The position numbers and the translations under genes were made by a program. From NCBI GenBank assembly GCA_025716855.1, contig JAIXMQ010000113.1, positions 1-58,107 of the forward strand: DNA of 58,107 bases, written 5' to 3'. Positions within the stretch are counted from its first letter, which is position 1. Each line of letters begins with the position of its first letter. This document shows, in pieces, positions 27,321 to 38,860 of the stretch. This stretch comes from Pilaira anomala. Lineage: Eukaryota > Mucoromycota > Mucoromycetes > Mucorales > Mucoraceae. The notes under the pieces were generated by a model. That model saw only the letters and a list, made by a program, of their open reading frames with translations. It was not told the DNA's origin and searched no databases.

Positions 27321-28399
27321 GTCCATATTACAGAAAGTTTCAAACATTATCATGGGGGGTATTAAACTAATACAGTATCAATCAAGAGATTATTAAGCTC
27401 GATTGATTATTATATCAAATAGAAACATTCCTCTTTAAAAGAGAATCTTAATTGACAGCCCTATAACATAAATAACAACTACATTTGTTATTATTGCTAC
27501 ATATGTTGAAAATTACATGCGCAATTCAATGAAGGAAAGTAAGATTCATGCTATTTACGAGCACTAACCAAGAAAAGAAGACAGTGCGTCTCAGCGAGTC
27601 AACATTAAGGTCAATCCAAAAGTTTGGATAATTTAAACAGGATTAGTTATCTTAATTTAAATATAAATAAAAATGCTAGTTAGTTTTTCTTTTCAACTAT
27701 ATATATGTAAAGCAACCCTATATTTCCTTTTATAGCCACATAGAAAACAAAGATATAGAGTAGATATGCTGTACATCTTAAAATATTAACTAATTTTTAT
27801 AAAAATTTCAGTTAAGCAAATAAAAAAAAAAAAAAAATCACTAATAAACCTAGTACACTGTTAATTAAATTCCCACATTGTACACATGTCTCTTTGTAAG
27901 TAGAATCCGATAAGGTAGACGACTCTATACATATCGAGTGAGCACATGTTAATTTGTTAACCTAACAGTGACAACAATTATGTACTTTGACTGTTGAAAT
28001 AATATAGACTTTTTAATAAACATAATCCCTTTATCAATTTACTGCAGAAAGAAAGAAAAGCGTTGTATTGACAACGAGTCCAAAATCTTACTAGGCATCA
28101 TTGACATCCTTTTGTATATACGTGCACAAACTGGCAACACATCCTTATCATCGCCTGAATATGAATTACTTTTTAAAACTCAACCCAAAAGTCGCGTAAC
28201 ACGATAATTATCGCCCTTTAATGCGTGATTTACCACATAACTATTTTATTATTATTTTTTTTTTTTTTTTATACGTGAAAAAAGATTAAAGAGTAAAAAA
28301 CAATTATTGTCTCATTAAATTTTCAACCTTCATAAAAAAAAAATTGAATGTCAATCATAGACATATACTACATTCGTAAAAAAAAAAAAAAGAAAAATC
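26139..28399. other. Gene-poor intergenic region (2.3 kb)
   Basis: I see no supportable gene. It contains CT/T tracts upstream of the MIT-like gene, a (CA)n tract at about 26981-27001, a poly-A tract at 27285-27317 and AT microsatellites. An open frame at 26305-26640 is low-complexity and not supported. Confidence 0.5.
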
Positions 28400-29334
28400 T
28401 CATACTTCGGCGACTTCCACATCTACACTAGCATCTAAATCAGCATAAGATCGACATAAAGGACATGTAAAACCTGGATAACGATCAAGTAAAGGTCTTA
28501 GACACTTGTAATGGAATGTATGAGAGCAAGGTGCAACGAATAACGCTTGGAAAGGGGCAATAGCAAACAAACAAATACAGCATTCATCTACATGAACTTC
28601 TTGTGAACTTAAATTATCTTGCGGCTGGGCAATAGGTTTTGTCAAATTTCGCAGTGCATTAAATGCTTGTAAACTGAAGTTTTTTTGTTTTGTTTATAAT
28701 TAGTTAAACAATCGCTTATTGTATATATATATACACATATATATTTACTTATAATTATCATGTCCTGCTGCCCTGGGTTGTTTATTGAACTCCACCTTCA
28801 TTTTTACACATCGATAAATTTCTATAATAGAAAATTATTAAAAACCATGTGTCATGATGATGATTAAGTATATATATATATATTACCTTCAGATCCACCT
28901 TGATAATCAACTCCTAATTGAATAATATCATTACTATGTACTTCAAAAGGTTGGGATATTTGATTTGCTGGACATAATCTTTGATGATTTAAAAAAGTGC
29001 CTGATGATGATTGAATATCTTGAATATAAACCTTTTTTTTTTTTATTATTTTGTTACTATCCAAATATTTTTTTTTTTTTACTTTCTATTATCATTATTA
29101 TTATTATTCTCGAAAGAGAGATAGTATATGTACCTTTCCTGATTTCAAATATATTTTAGCATGTTTACGACTGACGACTTTACTTCGGAATGCCATTTGA
29201 GAACTTTTCGGGTTTCGGTCTGCAGTTGAACGTCCAATGGTAATGATTTCTGATTCTTTTAGAATATATTCCATGACAGGAAATATGAGAGCTTGGCTCG
29301 AGTCGAGATGAGGTACAACACGTATTGTTTGCAT
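28400..29334 (-). CDS. DMA1: FHA-RING ubiquitin ligase, Dma1/CHFR-like
   Basis: Dma1/Dma2 and CHFR proteins use an FHA domain to bind phosphothreonine and a RING to ubiquitinate targets, acting in the spindle checkpoint and septation. Four exons: 29334-29134, 29031-28887, 28821-28749 and 28673-28400, giving 230 residues. FHA hallmarks are ITIGRSTADRN, SKVVSRKHAKIYL and the QDIQSSSGTFLNHQRL stretch. The C-terminal RING-H2 is CCICLFAIAPFQALFVAPCS, HTFHYKCLRPLL, then FTCPLCRSY, with all eight metal ligands visible. Domain order and length fit fungal Dma1. The head-to-head neighbour is MRP51, 546 nt away. Confidence 0.93.
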
Positions 29335-29880
29335 GGTGTTGTATATATATATAGGAAGATAAAAAAAAAAATAAAATAAAAAAAAAGAAAAAAAAAAGAA
29401 AAGGAGAAATATATATATAAAAAAAAAAATAGATAAATAAATAAAATGCGTGTCTTTGTGTGTGTCTGTCTGTCTGTGTGTGTGTAAGTATGTGTCTTGT
29501 GGTGGATTGTTCAGTTATTCGCTATTCCAATTAACAAAACATGTGGAGGGGAAAAAGAAAAAATATTCAATTTTGTTTAGACTGTGTAATCTCTTCAAAA
29601 CGAAACATTTTATTCATTAAAAATCGATAGAATACAATTCAATAGACAGTTCCTAAAAGATTGTTTATGCATACATCTTTCAAATAAAAAAAAAGGGGAG
29701 GGGGGTGATCTCTTGGATGCTTTCAAACGCAAAGAGAAACACCACAAGCCACTTGTCATTTTTTTTTTTTCCTTTTCCGACTTTAACAATGGAAACGAAA
29801 CTTCTAACAGCACAAGGGGTTCCAAAAATAAAAATAAAAACACTTACCTTTTCTCTATTAAAAAAAACCCCCATTTTGAC
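29335..29880. promoter_or_regulatory. Divergent intergenic region between DMA1-like and MRP51
   Basis: No gene. A CCAAT box at 29527-29531 and a TG/TC-rich stretch (29452-29485) lie between the two divergent starts. An open frame running into MRP51 from 29713 is not used; the conserved N-terminus begins at ATG 29881. Confidence 0.5.
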
Positions 29881-30762
29881 ATGAGCACTAGTTTTGCTTC
29901 TTTGTTACGTAGTTCGCGTTTAGCTACATATGATAGAACGATTGGACAAGTATATACCACACCATTAAAATACAAAAAGACAGGCGATTGGGGTTTAAAA
30001 CGTAACTTACCAACCGTCATCCGTACTCGATATGTGACCATCGAACAACTTGACACAGCCGAGCATCAAACACCATGGCAACCAGGAGATAGTAAAGTTT
30101 TGTTTGTAAAGCGTTGGAACGAGAACTTTCCGGATTCCAAGCGACCTGTGCCTCGTGCTGATAAAAAGACTTATAACATTGTTGAAATGACCCCTGCCGA
30201 CTTTAAACGTTTCCTTGACACTTGTAGCGCTCAAGCACCTGAATTCCAACAATTATTAAAGAAAAAGGAACTAGTACCTGATCAATTATTTGAGTATTTA
30301 AATGTCACTTTTGCCACAAGTCCCGCTGAAAAGCCAGTGGGTCCAACTTATTCAGATTTCACAATGGAGGGTGCTTACCCTGTTGAAGGCCGTATATTGA
30401 ATTCGGCAAGACATGGACATGCAGTAGGTGTTGCTGGTGTAGTGGCTTTCTTACCAAAGAAACATTCCATTTATTTACGTCATTTGGGCGATAAAAAAGT
30501 ACGTACTTTCTATGTAGAAAGTGCTCATATCGACCAAGATGGTAAACCTCATGTCAAATTAACCATGACCCCACCGGGTACCGCTAGTCTTCCATTCATG
30601 TTGGCTTTTGATGAAAATCAATCTGAAAATATCTTTGCAAAACCACACATGTTCTTGACCAGAAAAGAATCGATAGGAAATGTCAAGGAAGATAATATTA
30701 TTGCAAATCCTGATCACGAAAATCTCATGAGCAGAATTACCAATTTAATCAACAAGAAATAA
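29881..30762 (+). CDS. MRP51: Mitochondrial small ribosomal subunit protein Mrp51 (bS1m-like)
   Basis: Mrp51 belongs to the fungal mitochondrial small subunit and acts near the mRNA exit and 5' leader binding region. A single exon codes for 293 residues. Family-typical segments include FASLLRSSRLATYDRTIGQV, KKTGDWGLKRNLPTVIRTRY, VTIEQLDTAEHQTPW and the C-terminal AVGVAGVVAFLPKK. The start at 29881 was chosen because the extended upstream frame is poly-Lys/Phe low-complexity sequence, while MSTSFASLLRSSRLA is the conserved beginning. The lack of introns contrasts with most neighbours. Confidence 0.9.
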   Translation: MSTSFASLLRSSRLATYDRTIGQVYTTPLKYKKTGDWGLKRNLPTVIRTRYVTIEQLDTAEHQTPWQPGDSKVLFVKRWNENFPDSKRPVPRADKKTYNIVEMTPADFKRFLDTCSAQAPEFQQLLKKKELVPDQLFEYLNVTFATSPAEKPVGPTYSDFTMEGAYPVEGRILNSARHGHAVGVAGVVAFLPKKHSIYLRHLGDKKVRTFYVESAHIDQDGKPHVKLTMTPPGTASLPFMLAFDENQSENIFAKPHMFLTRKESIGNVKEDNIIANPDHENLMSRITNLINKK

Positions 30763-30930
30763 ATTTAATTTTTTTTTTTTTATATATATACATATGTACA
30801 TGCATACTACACCACCACCCACTCAAGAAATAAAAATAAAAATAAAAATAAAATAAAGAAGGAAAAACTTGAACAACATTGTTTCTGTAAATGTCTGTAT
30901 GTGCATGTGTACCTGCAAGAATTTATAGTT

Positions 30931-32058
30931 CTAATTCTGTACGATAAAAGATGTCCATTTGCCTGCATAAATAGAAATTGCCCTGGAATCAAAACAGGTA
31001 CGAAAATAATGATCCATCAATTCCTCCCTGCCCAACTGTCCATACCCGTCTACAATTATATTAATACAATTGCAAATATATATATATATATATATATATT
31101 TTGAAAAAAAAACATCATCATCAACTTACTACTTCCACATGACCAAACGCGTCCTGTATCATCCATTACTAACGTATGTGATGATCCACATACTACTTTT
31201 ACTGCATTAATCTCCACAGGTCGATCCTTTTCATCCAAAAAGATACCTAAAGAAATAATCTCTTCCGTCGGTTCAGTTCCAGATCCTAACCGACCTTCTT
31301 TAGACCAACCAAATGTATATACATCTCCCGAGAGAATGACAGCCGAATGAAATGGTCCACATGCCATATCCGTGACAACACCTAAACCACAAAAGTAATC
31401 TATGATCTGTGGCTCTGTGACTTGTTGCTGTTGATAGTCAATACCCAATTGCGATAACCGGTTTGAACCCATGCCATACAAAGGTGCACTGAAACTATCT
31501 GTAGAGAATAATATATGTGTATCTGATCCAGAAATAGATTTGATATGATGGTTGTCAAATAGAGTCTCTCGCTTTTGTGTATCTAAATCATATCGACTGA
31601 CAGTGCCTTGATATAAAATAAACAAAGAATTCAATTGTGAGCAATAGACTACATTATCTGCTTTACAGAAATCAACAAGTCGCGTTTGTGCACCAAGAAT
31701 AGAAACGAATTGATGCTGATCGATAATACCCAACAATTGATTAGGATCGCCAAATATGAATTGAATTTGCTTTTTTAACTCGATTATTTTATCAAACCAA
31801 GTTGGTTGAAAGCCCCAAACAACAAGTTGATTTGAATCTAGTAGGGAAATAACATGGTTTACTTTATGAATTCAAGTTATAAAAAAAAAAAAGGGTATGG
31901 ACTTCTTTACCATCAAGAACAATTGTAGTTTCCCAACTTGTAAACAAAACTTTATCGACGTGTTTGTGACATGTTTTTGCCACAGTCAAGTGACTTGAGT
32001 TATCCCCACTGATTTGATTAAATGCATTAAAGCCAAAAGAGTATAATTGAAAAGACAT
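30931..32058 (-). CDS. RCC1-repeat (Ats1-like) protein
   Basis: Three exons, 32058-31911, 31861-31130 and 31049-30931, give 332 residues. RCC1-type beta-propeller blades are visible: LYSFGFNAFNQISG at the start, LVVWGFQP, PLYGMGSNRLSQLGID, VYTFGWSKEGRLGSG and, at the C-terminus, VWSCGSNGYGQLGREE. The last blade is completed only by splicing 31130 to 31049. The HTLVMDD and HSAVILSG segments precede the blades as usual. Propellers of this size occur in Ats1 and in animal RCCD1-like proteins, which act with small GTPases or microtubules. The exact role is unknown. The MRP51 stop lies 168 nt away in convergent orientation; GIR2 lies 88 nt upstream on the same strand. Confidence 0.88.
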
Positions 32059-32146
32059 ATAAAGAAGAAGAAAAGACGATTTTTTTTTTTTCGGTTATAT
32101 ATATATGTAAATAATTAATCTTTATATGGAGAAAAAAAAAATATTT

Positions 32147-32643
32147 TTAATCTTCTTTGCCAAATTGTTTCCAAACAGCATTTTCTCCTTCTTCATCTTC
32201 TTTATCTAAAGCGCCAGCACGTTCATCTTTATCAAATTGAGATGGATCAACAGAAACATCATCATCTTCCATGTATTTAGCATCAGATAAAGCAAGTGAC
32301 TTATCTTGTTCAAATAATTGACGACCTGTTAATTTACCCTTTAATTCCTTTTCCTTTTGTGCTCTCAAAACAGCATCCTTCTTCATCATTTCAGCATCAA
32401 ACTTTCGTTTCCAGTCCATAAAACTCTCAACTGTCACTTTAGTACCGGTGAATTTAGCTTGTTCAGCTTCTTCTGCTTTACGTCTTTCTTCATTTAAAAT
32501 TTCTTCCTCGTGTCTTTTAACATCCAACACAATATTATCAAGTTCTTCCTTCATAATACTCACCATTGTAAAAACCATGGCCATACCAATCGATTCTTCA
32601 GCCTAATTTATTATTCAATATCTCTCTCTCTATCTTTCCAAAT

Positions 32644-32681
<38 letters not shown>

Positions 32682-33182
32682 CGTTTACTTACTGCTTCTT
32701 GAACTGCTTCTATAATCTTTGTATAATATTTTTGAGGAATTTGTCCCTCAATTGTTTGAATTTCATATTCTGGTAACTCTTCAGGATAAGTAGGTGTATA
32801 TTTTACGTGTAAGGAAAGACCGCCTATACGTTATATATATATATATATATATATATACGTATTAACAAACAAGAAACTCTTTTTTTTTTTTTTTTTTTTT
32901 TTTTTACTTACGAGGATTTTCTTCGTCTTGCTCATCGGGATATACAGCAATTTTAAATTCTTTTTCACTGATAGCTAATATTTACATAGATAAGTATAAC
33001 ACGTAGATCGTTATGATTTATTTTTTCCATTTTTTTTTCTTTTTTTACATTGAAATTCATCTGGGTAAATTGACTCGAGGGCTTCAATCTCGTTTTGTTG
33101 TTCCTCTACGTAATCTATATTTAACTCTTGTTAATCTATTATCCTCCTGTCCCTGTTTTATAAAGAAACTTTTACCTGTCAT
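32147..33182 (-). CDS. GIR2: RWD-domain protein Gir2/RWDD1 (DFRP2)
   Basis: Gir2/RWDD1 stabilises the Rbg2/DRG2 GTPase and binds Gcn1 on ribosomes. Five exons: 33182-33176, 33114-33049, 32974-32912, 32823-32693 and 32602-32147, giving 240 residues. The first coding exon is only 7 nt (ATGACAG). It is supported because MTDYVEEQQNEIEALESIYP is almost identical to the family start. The RWD domain follows (YPDEF, TPTYPEELPEYEI with the YPxxxP motif, ESIGMAMVFTMVS). The C-terminal DFRP region has VTVESFMDWKRKFDAEM and LTGRQLFEQDKSLALSDAKY, then an acidic tail. The intron at 32603-32692 contains a long homopolymer (T on the sense strand). Confidence 0.95.
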
Positions 33183-33746
33183 TCTAAAGTATTTTATATA
33201 TATGTATATAAATGGAACGAGAAAAAAAAAAAAAAATTGTTTATAAAAAAATAAATAGTTTGGTGCCCGGTCCACAAGCCAATAAAATGAGTGTGTGTAC
33301 AGAGAAAAGAAAAATAAATAAATCAAGTTAACCAATAAAGGGTTTGGTGAAAAGAAACAAACAACATCAGGGTCTATGTATTTACATAATCAATAAAAAA
33401 AAAGGAAACCATGTAACAATTGAATCGCCATGGTTTTTAAATTATAAGAAATCCGGAATTCGCTCCTTCTATGTTTCATCATAATGAGAGAAACTTCTCA
33501 CGGATTAGATAAGATTATCTGTTCTTTTTGAAGATATTCACTATGATAAGCACTCAAGCATTCTGTAGGTCTTTTTTTTTAAAAAAAAAATGACAAGGCA
33601 GTGTGACAGAACTTTATTTCTCCATGGGTTCACATGTTTTTATTTAAACAGCCAAAAAAATATATATATATATTTCTCTTACTTTCTTTTTCTTTTTCCT
33701 TCTATTTTTTTTTTTTTTTCGTTATTACTTTATAAAAAAAAAAAAA
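33183..33746. promoter_or_regulatory. Divergent promoter region between GIR2 and pyruvate kinase
   Basis: Two CCAAT boxes lie at 33279-33283 and 33332-33336, both on the plus strand facing pyruvate kinase. A CT/T-rich stretch (33671-33730) precedes the pyruvate kinase start, as is common in strongly expressed fungal genes. A T-run/A-run pair is at 33570-33590. Confidence 0.5.
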
Positions 33747-35935
33747 ATGTTCATTACAGGCCAAGTCTCTTCTGAATTAGCATGGATATCTCAAATGAAT
33801 GTTGATATCGAAACGCCTAATGCTAGAAAATCAAGTATTATTGGCACAATTGGTAAATAAATAAATATATCTATATTTTCTTTTTGCATTAATTAACACA
33901 ACACAATCCATTAGGTCCAAAAACCAACAGCGTTCAAATGATCACTCAACTACGTAATGCAGGTTTAAATGTAGTACGTATGAACTTTTCTCACGGATCC
34001 TATGAAGTAAGTCAATAATTTATATATATATGTATTTTTTCCGAGTGTATGAAAAAAGATTAATTTATTTGTTATTTACTCAAAAGTATCATCAATCAGT
34101 CATTGATAATACTCGTAAAAGTACTGAATGTAAGTGTCACTTTTTTATTTTTAAAAAAAAATAGAATTAACGAATCGATCAATTATTTATTTAGTGTATC
34201 CTGGTAGACCTACTGCGATCGCGCTAGATACAAAGGGACCTGAAATTAGAACAGGTGTAATGAAAGATGATAAAGAGGTATTTAACTTATAGGACTATGC
34301 TATATTAGGCTACAACCCTGACACTGTTTCACCAGATTCCTATCCAAGCAGGACATCAATTCACGTTAACGGTAGATGATCAATACAAAGATAAATGTGA
34401 TGATCAATTTATGTACATTGATTACCAAAATTTACCTAAAGTCATTCAAGTTGGAAAATTGATTTATGTGGATGATGGTATTTTATCCCTTGAAGTTATT
34501 GAGAAATTAGATCAAGGTGTACGTGTCAAGGCATTAAATAGTGGTAAATTATGTTCTCGAAAGGGTGTCAATTTACCTGGAACACCTGTAGATTTACCTG
34601 CTCTTTCTGAAAAGGATAAATCGGATTTAAAGTTTGGGTTAAAGAATAGAGTAGATATCATCTTTGCTTCTTTTATTCGTCGTGGTCAGGATATTAAGGA
34701 TATTAGAAGAGTGTTAGGTGAAGAAGGGAAACATATCAAAATTATTTCTAAAATCGAGAATCATCAAGGTGTAGAAAATTTTGACGGGATTTTGAAAGAA
34801 ACTGATGGTGTGATGGTAGCCCGTGGTGTAAGTACACGCATATTATATTATCTACAGCAACAAGAAATTAATCTTTTTTATAATTTAGGATATGGGAATT
34901 GAAATCCCTTTAGAACGTGTCTTTATTGCTCAAAAAATGATGATTGCAAAGTGTAATCTAGTTGGCAAACCTGTCATTTGGTAATTTTTATTCTTATTTT
35001 TTACATACACATTTACTTATCCAATGTTATTTATCTAGTGCTACTCAAATGCTTGAATCTATGACTGTAAAGTAAAAAAAAAAAAAACTTGCATTAAAAA
35101 GTCTAACTTTTCTTTTTTTTTTAAAAAAAAAAAAACTAGTATAATCCACGTCCTACACGTGCTGAAGTATCTGATGTTGCAAATGCAATTTTAGATGGTG
35201 CTGACTGTGTCATGCTTTCAGGAGAAACAGCCAAAGGAAGTTATCCTATTGAAGCCGTACAAACAATGCACCAAACCTGTCTCTTAGCCGAATCTGTAAT
35301 ATGTTATCCTATTCTCTTTAACGAACTTAGAGCATTGACTCCTTTACCAACCAATACACCCGAGACAGTAGCATGTGCTGCTGTAAATGCAGCTCACGAA
35401 CAAGGCGCGACAGCTATCATTGTCTTGACAAGCTCTGGAAATTCAGCTCGTCTCATCTCAAAGTACAGACCTAGTGTACCTATCATTGTCGTTACACGAA
35501 ATCCACAAACTGCTCGTCAAGTTCATCTTCATCGAGGCTGCTTTCCTTTCCATTATCCCAAACAATCATCAAAGGAAGCTGCCAGTTTAAGTGCTTCAAA
35601 TAGCAGAGATTATCTTAGTCCTATCCAGCTTGCTCCTTGGCAAGACGATGTTGATGTCAGAATTAAATGGGGTAAGACATGAAAAAAAAGTAGACATTTC
35701 TTTTTATTCTAACCTATATATACCATTGTCTTTTATTTTATCCTCAGGCATGGAACAAGCTATTAAATACAAGTAAGACGATAATAATAATAATATATAT
35801 ATATATTGAATACATGTGACTAAGCAACCTTTTTTTTTCAGATTGATGGGACATAATGAACCAGTTATTGCTATTCAGGGATGGAGAGGTGGATTGGGTA
35901 ATACCAACACACTTCGAATCCTAGCTTCTCAATAA
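33747..35935 (+). CDS. PYK1: Pyruvate kinase
   Basis: Pyruvate kinase converts phosphoenolpyruvate and ADP to pyruvate and ATP, the last step of glycolysis. Ten exons: 33747-33852, 33915-34006, 34087-34129, 34195-34277, 34336-34827, 34889-34980, 35039-35066, 35140-35671, 35748-35772 and 35842-35935, giving 528 residues. Family motifs are in order: [62 protein letters not shown] (active-site Lys), [24 protein letters not shown] and [20 protein letters not shown] with [11 protein letters not shown]. The C-terminal allosteric domain is present, ending [18 protein letters not shown]. Two coding exons are under 30 nt. Confidence 0.96.
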
Positions 35936-36023
35936 ATTTGATAAATTATACAAATAAAATAAATCAAACAAAATTTAAGTCTTTATGGATATCATCAACT
36001 ATATGTTTGTAATGGGGGTTTTT

Positions 36024-36479
36024 TTATGTAAAAATAAGGTTAAATCGAAGTAAAACAGCTGCACGAAAAGATTTTTCTGCAATAAGACAACAATTGTCAA
36101 GAAATACTGAATCGAAATGAACATGGTTCCGCATAAGACAAGCTAAAGCACACACTTGAATACATAATAATATTGTCATGCATACACCTAGAAATACAAT
36201 AGAGAGGGCCTTAACCAAAGCAAGTGTCCAACAAACTAGGTCGTTTAAAATCCGGATCAAAATGAGAGTTGAAATATAAAAAACTGCCACAGCATAAAAA
36301 ACGCCCCAAATGGTATTAGGTATGAAGATTGGTGCTGGACATAGCGTCCAAATGATATGCTCTAGATAATAGAGAACATATTTGACGACAATGTAGATAC
36401 ATTGTAACATAAACAAAGCTGTGTATAATAATATGTAAATAGCATAAAAAACTAGTAAGGAGCTATTCCAGCCACTCAT
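36024..36479 (-). CDS. Multi-pass membrane protein of unknown family (copy A)
   Basis: A single-exon frame of 151 residues, mostly hydrophobic. Perhaps four TM segments can be drawn (LLVFYAIYILLYTALFML, IYIVVKYVLYYLEHIIW, WGVFYAVAVFYISTLILI, ALSIVFLGVCMTILLCIQVC). Cys residues are frequent and the C-terminus is polar. No family is recognised. The frame at 37650-38015 resembles it (shared pattern Y-I-Y-x-L, then L-Q-C-x-Y, K, Y and E). A hydrophobic frame of this length could arise by chance in AT-rich DNA, but the resemblance between the two argues against that. Confidence 0.5.
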   Translation of the reverse strand: MSGWNSSLLVFYAIYILLYTALFMLQCIYIVVKYVLYYLEHIIWTLCPAPIFIPNTIWGVFYAVAVFYISTLILIRILNDLVCWTLALVKALSIVFLGVCMTILLCIQVCALACLMRNHVHFDSVFLDNCCLIAEKSFRAAVLLRFNLIFT

Positions 36480-37231
36480 ATTTTATAAATTACAATAACA
36501 AAGGAAATGAAAAAAAAAGTAAAATTTTCTTTTATAAGGTTTGTCCAAGTTTCTGGTTTTATTACTCGTAAATTCGTTTTTTTTTTTTAAAAAAAAAAAG
36601 ATAGATTCCCGATACTACATAGCACAGATAAACTGTTTTATTTCTTGGTTTATAAAAAAAGAGTCCTTACTTAAAATACCAATCATCAACATTTACTTTT
36701 TGCAAAAATTGATTTTGATCTCTTTAGCCACTTGTCCAATCTTTTTCTTTCGGATGCTTTTATCTTTATTCGACTACATCTGGGAAAAATTAAACCGCAT
36801 ATCATCCCGTGATTTCTTAATACCGGAAACTCCATCATCCACTCATTTATTTCCCCAAATCACCAATTTTTTTCTAAAAAAGTTAACGGATCCTTTATGA
36901 AACTACCATTGCATTATGATGACAAGCTACTTAAGATACCTTACGTGTTTACTGACCTTAATCAGTTTTTTGACAAAGAAAAAGGAGGTCTTTTTATTCC
37001 GGAAAAAGTCTAGTAAATCAAATCGTCTAAATTAGTTGAGAAAGTGCTTTTTTAGGCAAAAATCAGAATTATACATGTATCTTTGTTCTACAAAACTTTT
37101 AGACCGTATCTTAATGGTTTCTGATGTAACAATATATCCACATTTATGATTTTTGCTTATTTTTGCCTAAAAATACACTTTTCCTCTTTTTTTGGACGAT
37201 TTGATTGGTCAGAGTTTCTTCTGCTATAACA

Positions 37232-37262
<31 letters not shown>

Positions 37263-37649
37263 TGGTTATATAGTGCCTGAACTACTTTAAACGTAAATAA
37301 ACTTAACATAGTGTGGTAAACACCTCAATCAAAGTGTACTAATACTATATTTTAATAACTTCTTTATTTTTTTCGCTCGCCAAATGTTAACCAGGTTTTT
37401 TTTTATTTTTTTTTTTTTTTTATTTTTTTTTTTTTTTTATTTTTTTAGTTTTATTATTTAATCACTTTTTTTTTTATACTTTTTCTTTTCTTTTCAAAAC
37501 CTCCAAGCAATTCCTTTCAAAATTTGAACCTTTCCTTTCAATACGTCTTGTGCTCTTGTTTGATTATAGGTATAACCTATTTAAGCAAGAGGAATAATAA
37601 TATACATACATCATTGATAATATTTTATATGTAGATTTTATTAATTTAA
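36480..37649. other. Intergenic region between the paired membrane-protein frames
   Basis: It contains an inverted-repeat element (listed separately), a poly-A tract at about 37230-37259 and long T/A-rich runs at 37395-37446. A plus-strand open frame at 36541-36900 is unsupported. Confidence 0.5.
36941..37230. mobile_element. Short inverted-repeat element (MITE-like), related to the element at 54774-55785
   Basis: Two arms of about 60 nt, near 37001-37064 and 37158-37220, are inverted copies of each other: left CAAATCGTCTAA and TTTTTTAGGCAAAAATC against right TTTTTGCCTAAAAATA and GGACGATTTGATTGG. The left flank TTACGTGTTTACTGACCT matches the left flank of the larger element. The right arm also shares ATATATCCACATTT and the CGATTTGATTGG end with it. 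No ORF is inside, so it is a non-autonomous member of that family. Exact termini and target-site duplications were not resolved. Confidence 0.7.
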
Positions 37650-38015
37650 CTATGAGTTAAATGATATCACTAAAACCACATATAAGAAACATAACAATGG
37701 TATATATACACAAAGGATTTGATAAGAGTTGCTCGACATACACATCATACAGTGATATAGACCAACCAGAATATGAATCGAAGCTCGCAGAGAAATATAA
37801 ATAACACACCAGTTATAATAAACAAACATAATTACAAACTGCAGAGAGTAAAATATATATCTAAGACATAAGTATATACAAAAAGCTATGTCTTCTATGT
37901 CATAAAATATGTGTTTTAGACCGTAATATGAACACTGAAGCAAATACACCATACTGCACATCAAATAGTATATATATTGACAAAAACATACGCATTTTCC
38001 CCAATAATAATTCAT
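37650..38015 (-). CDS. Multi-pass membrane protein of unknown family (copy B)
   Basis: A single-exon frame of 121 residues rich in Tyr, Cys, Ile and Leu, with three or more hydrophobic segments (YIYYLMCSMVYLLQC, CLRYIFYSLQFVIMFVYY, IPLLCFLYVVLVIS). The segment LLQCSYYGLKHIFYDIEDI aligns with MLQCIYIVVKYVLYYLEHI of the frame at 36024-36479, which suggests the two are diverged tandem paralogues. No known family is recognised. A plus-strand frame at 37928-38167 overlaps its start but has no such support. Confidence that it is expressed is low to moderate. Confidence 0.42.
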   Translation of the reverse strand: MNYYWGKCVCFCQYIYYLMCSMVYLLQCSYYGLKHIFYDIEDIAFCIYLCLRYIFYSLQFVIMFVYYNWCVIYISLRASIHILVGLYHCMMCMSSNSYQILCVYIPLLCFLYVVLVISFNS

Positions 38016-38860
38016 TTAGTACGTCGAGTATTAATATTTATGTTGAAGAAGAAGTTAATAGAAAACTACTTCAACAACTGCTTTACCGATTAAATATTTA
38101 TATATCCTGTTTATCACATATTACCTGTTCCATTGTTGGTTTTTTAAATAACGACAACATAAACTGACTTTATTTCTGTCCTTTAGTTCGCACATTCGAT
38201 TATATGTAGAATGTTTTTTTTATGCTTTGGTGTCAAATAAGTTAGTATTAAATATACTATCTTCTCTAAAAGCGCTGCTGTTCAGCATGATACTGTATCA
38301 ATGCTTTTATTAATCGTTTTGATATAAAAAAAGACAGCATACTATTGGCGTTTTAAGGTTACACTTAAAAGACATTTTGCATAACACACATCAAAATCTT
38401 TTCCATCTTTCAAGTTTTTTTTTCGTAACCCTGATGCTTGATTAGCACCTTTTTAAAATAACTGTATGTATTTTTAAGCTATTTTTATTTTATTTTTTTT
38501 CGCTTTTTTTTCTAACAAAAAAAAACAAAATCTCTCGCAATATCAAGTATACAAAAAGAAACTACACTCTTCGAGCTTGAATCTATTAAAAGAAATGGTA
38601 AATGCTGTTATTTTCTAACTTTCTTATTTACAAGTATCTAAAAAAAGCTAAAACATAAATTGTATTGCAAGATACCACTCTTTTTTGAGATTATGATGTT
38701 TTTTTTATTCCCAGTTTCTATTGTGATCTAAGATGAATTGAATGTTATGACCAACATCTAAACAGTCACTTTTTTTTTCCATAGAATCTTGACATGGATT
38801 TAAAAAAAGATAACACATTTTTATTTTATTTTTGTTCCTTACTTACTTTATTTCAAAAAT
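38016..38860. other. Intergenic region upstream of ADE17
   Basis: No gene recognised. T-rich runs lie at 38418-38430, 38491-38525 and 38769-38781. The ADE17 promoter should lie here. Confidence 0.5.

Noticed and set aside
37928..38167. Plus-strand frame overlapping the start of membrane-protein copy B
   Set aside because: Asn/Ile/Ser-rich without resemblance to anything; the opposite frame has a paralogue-like match.
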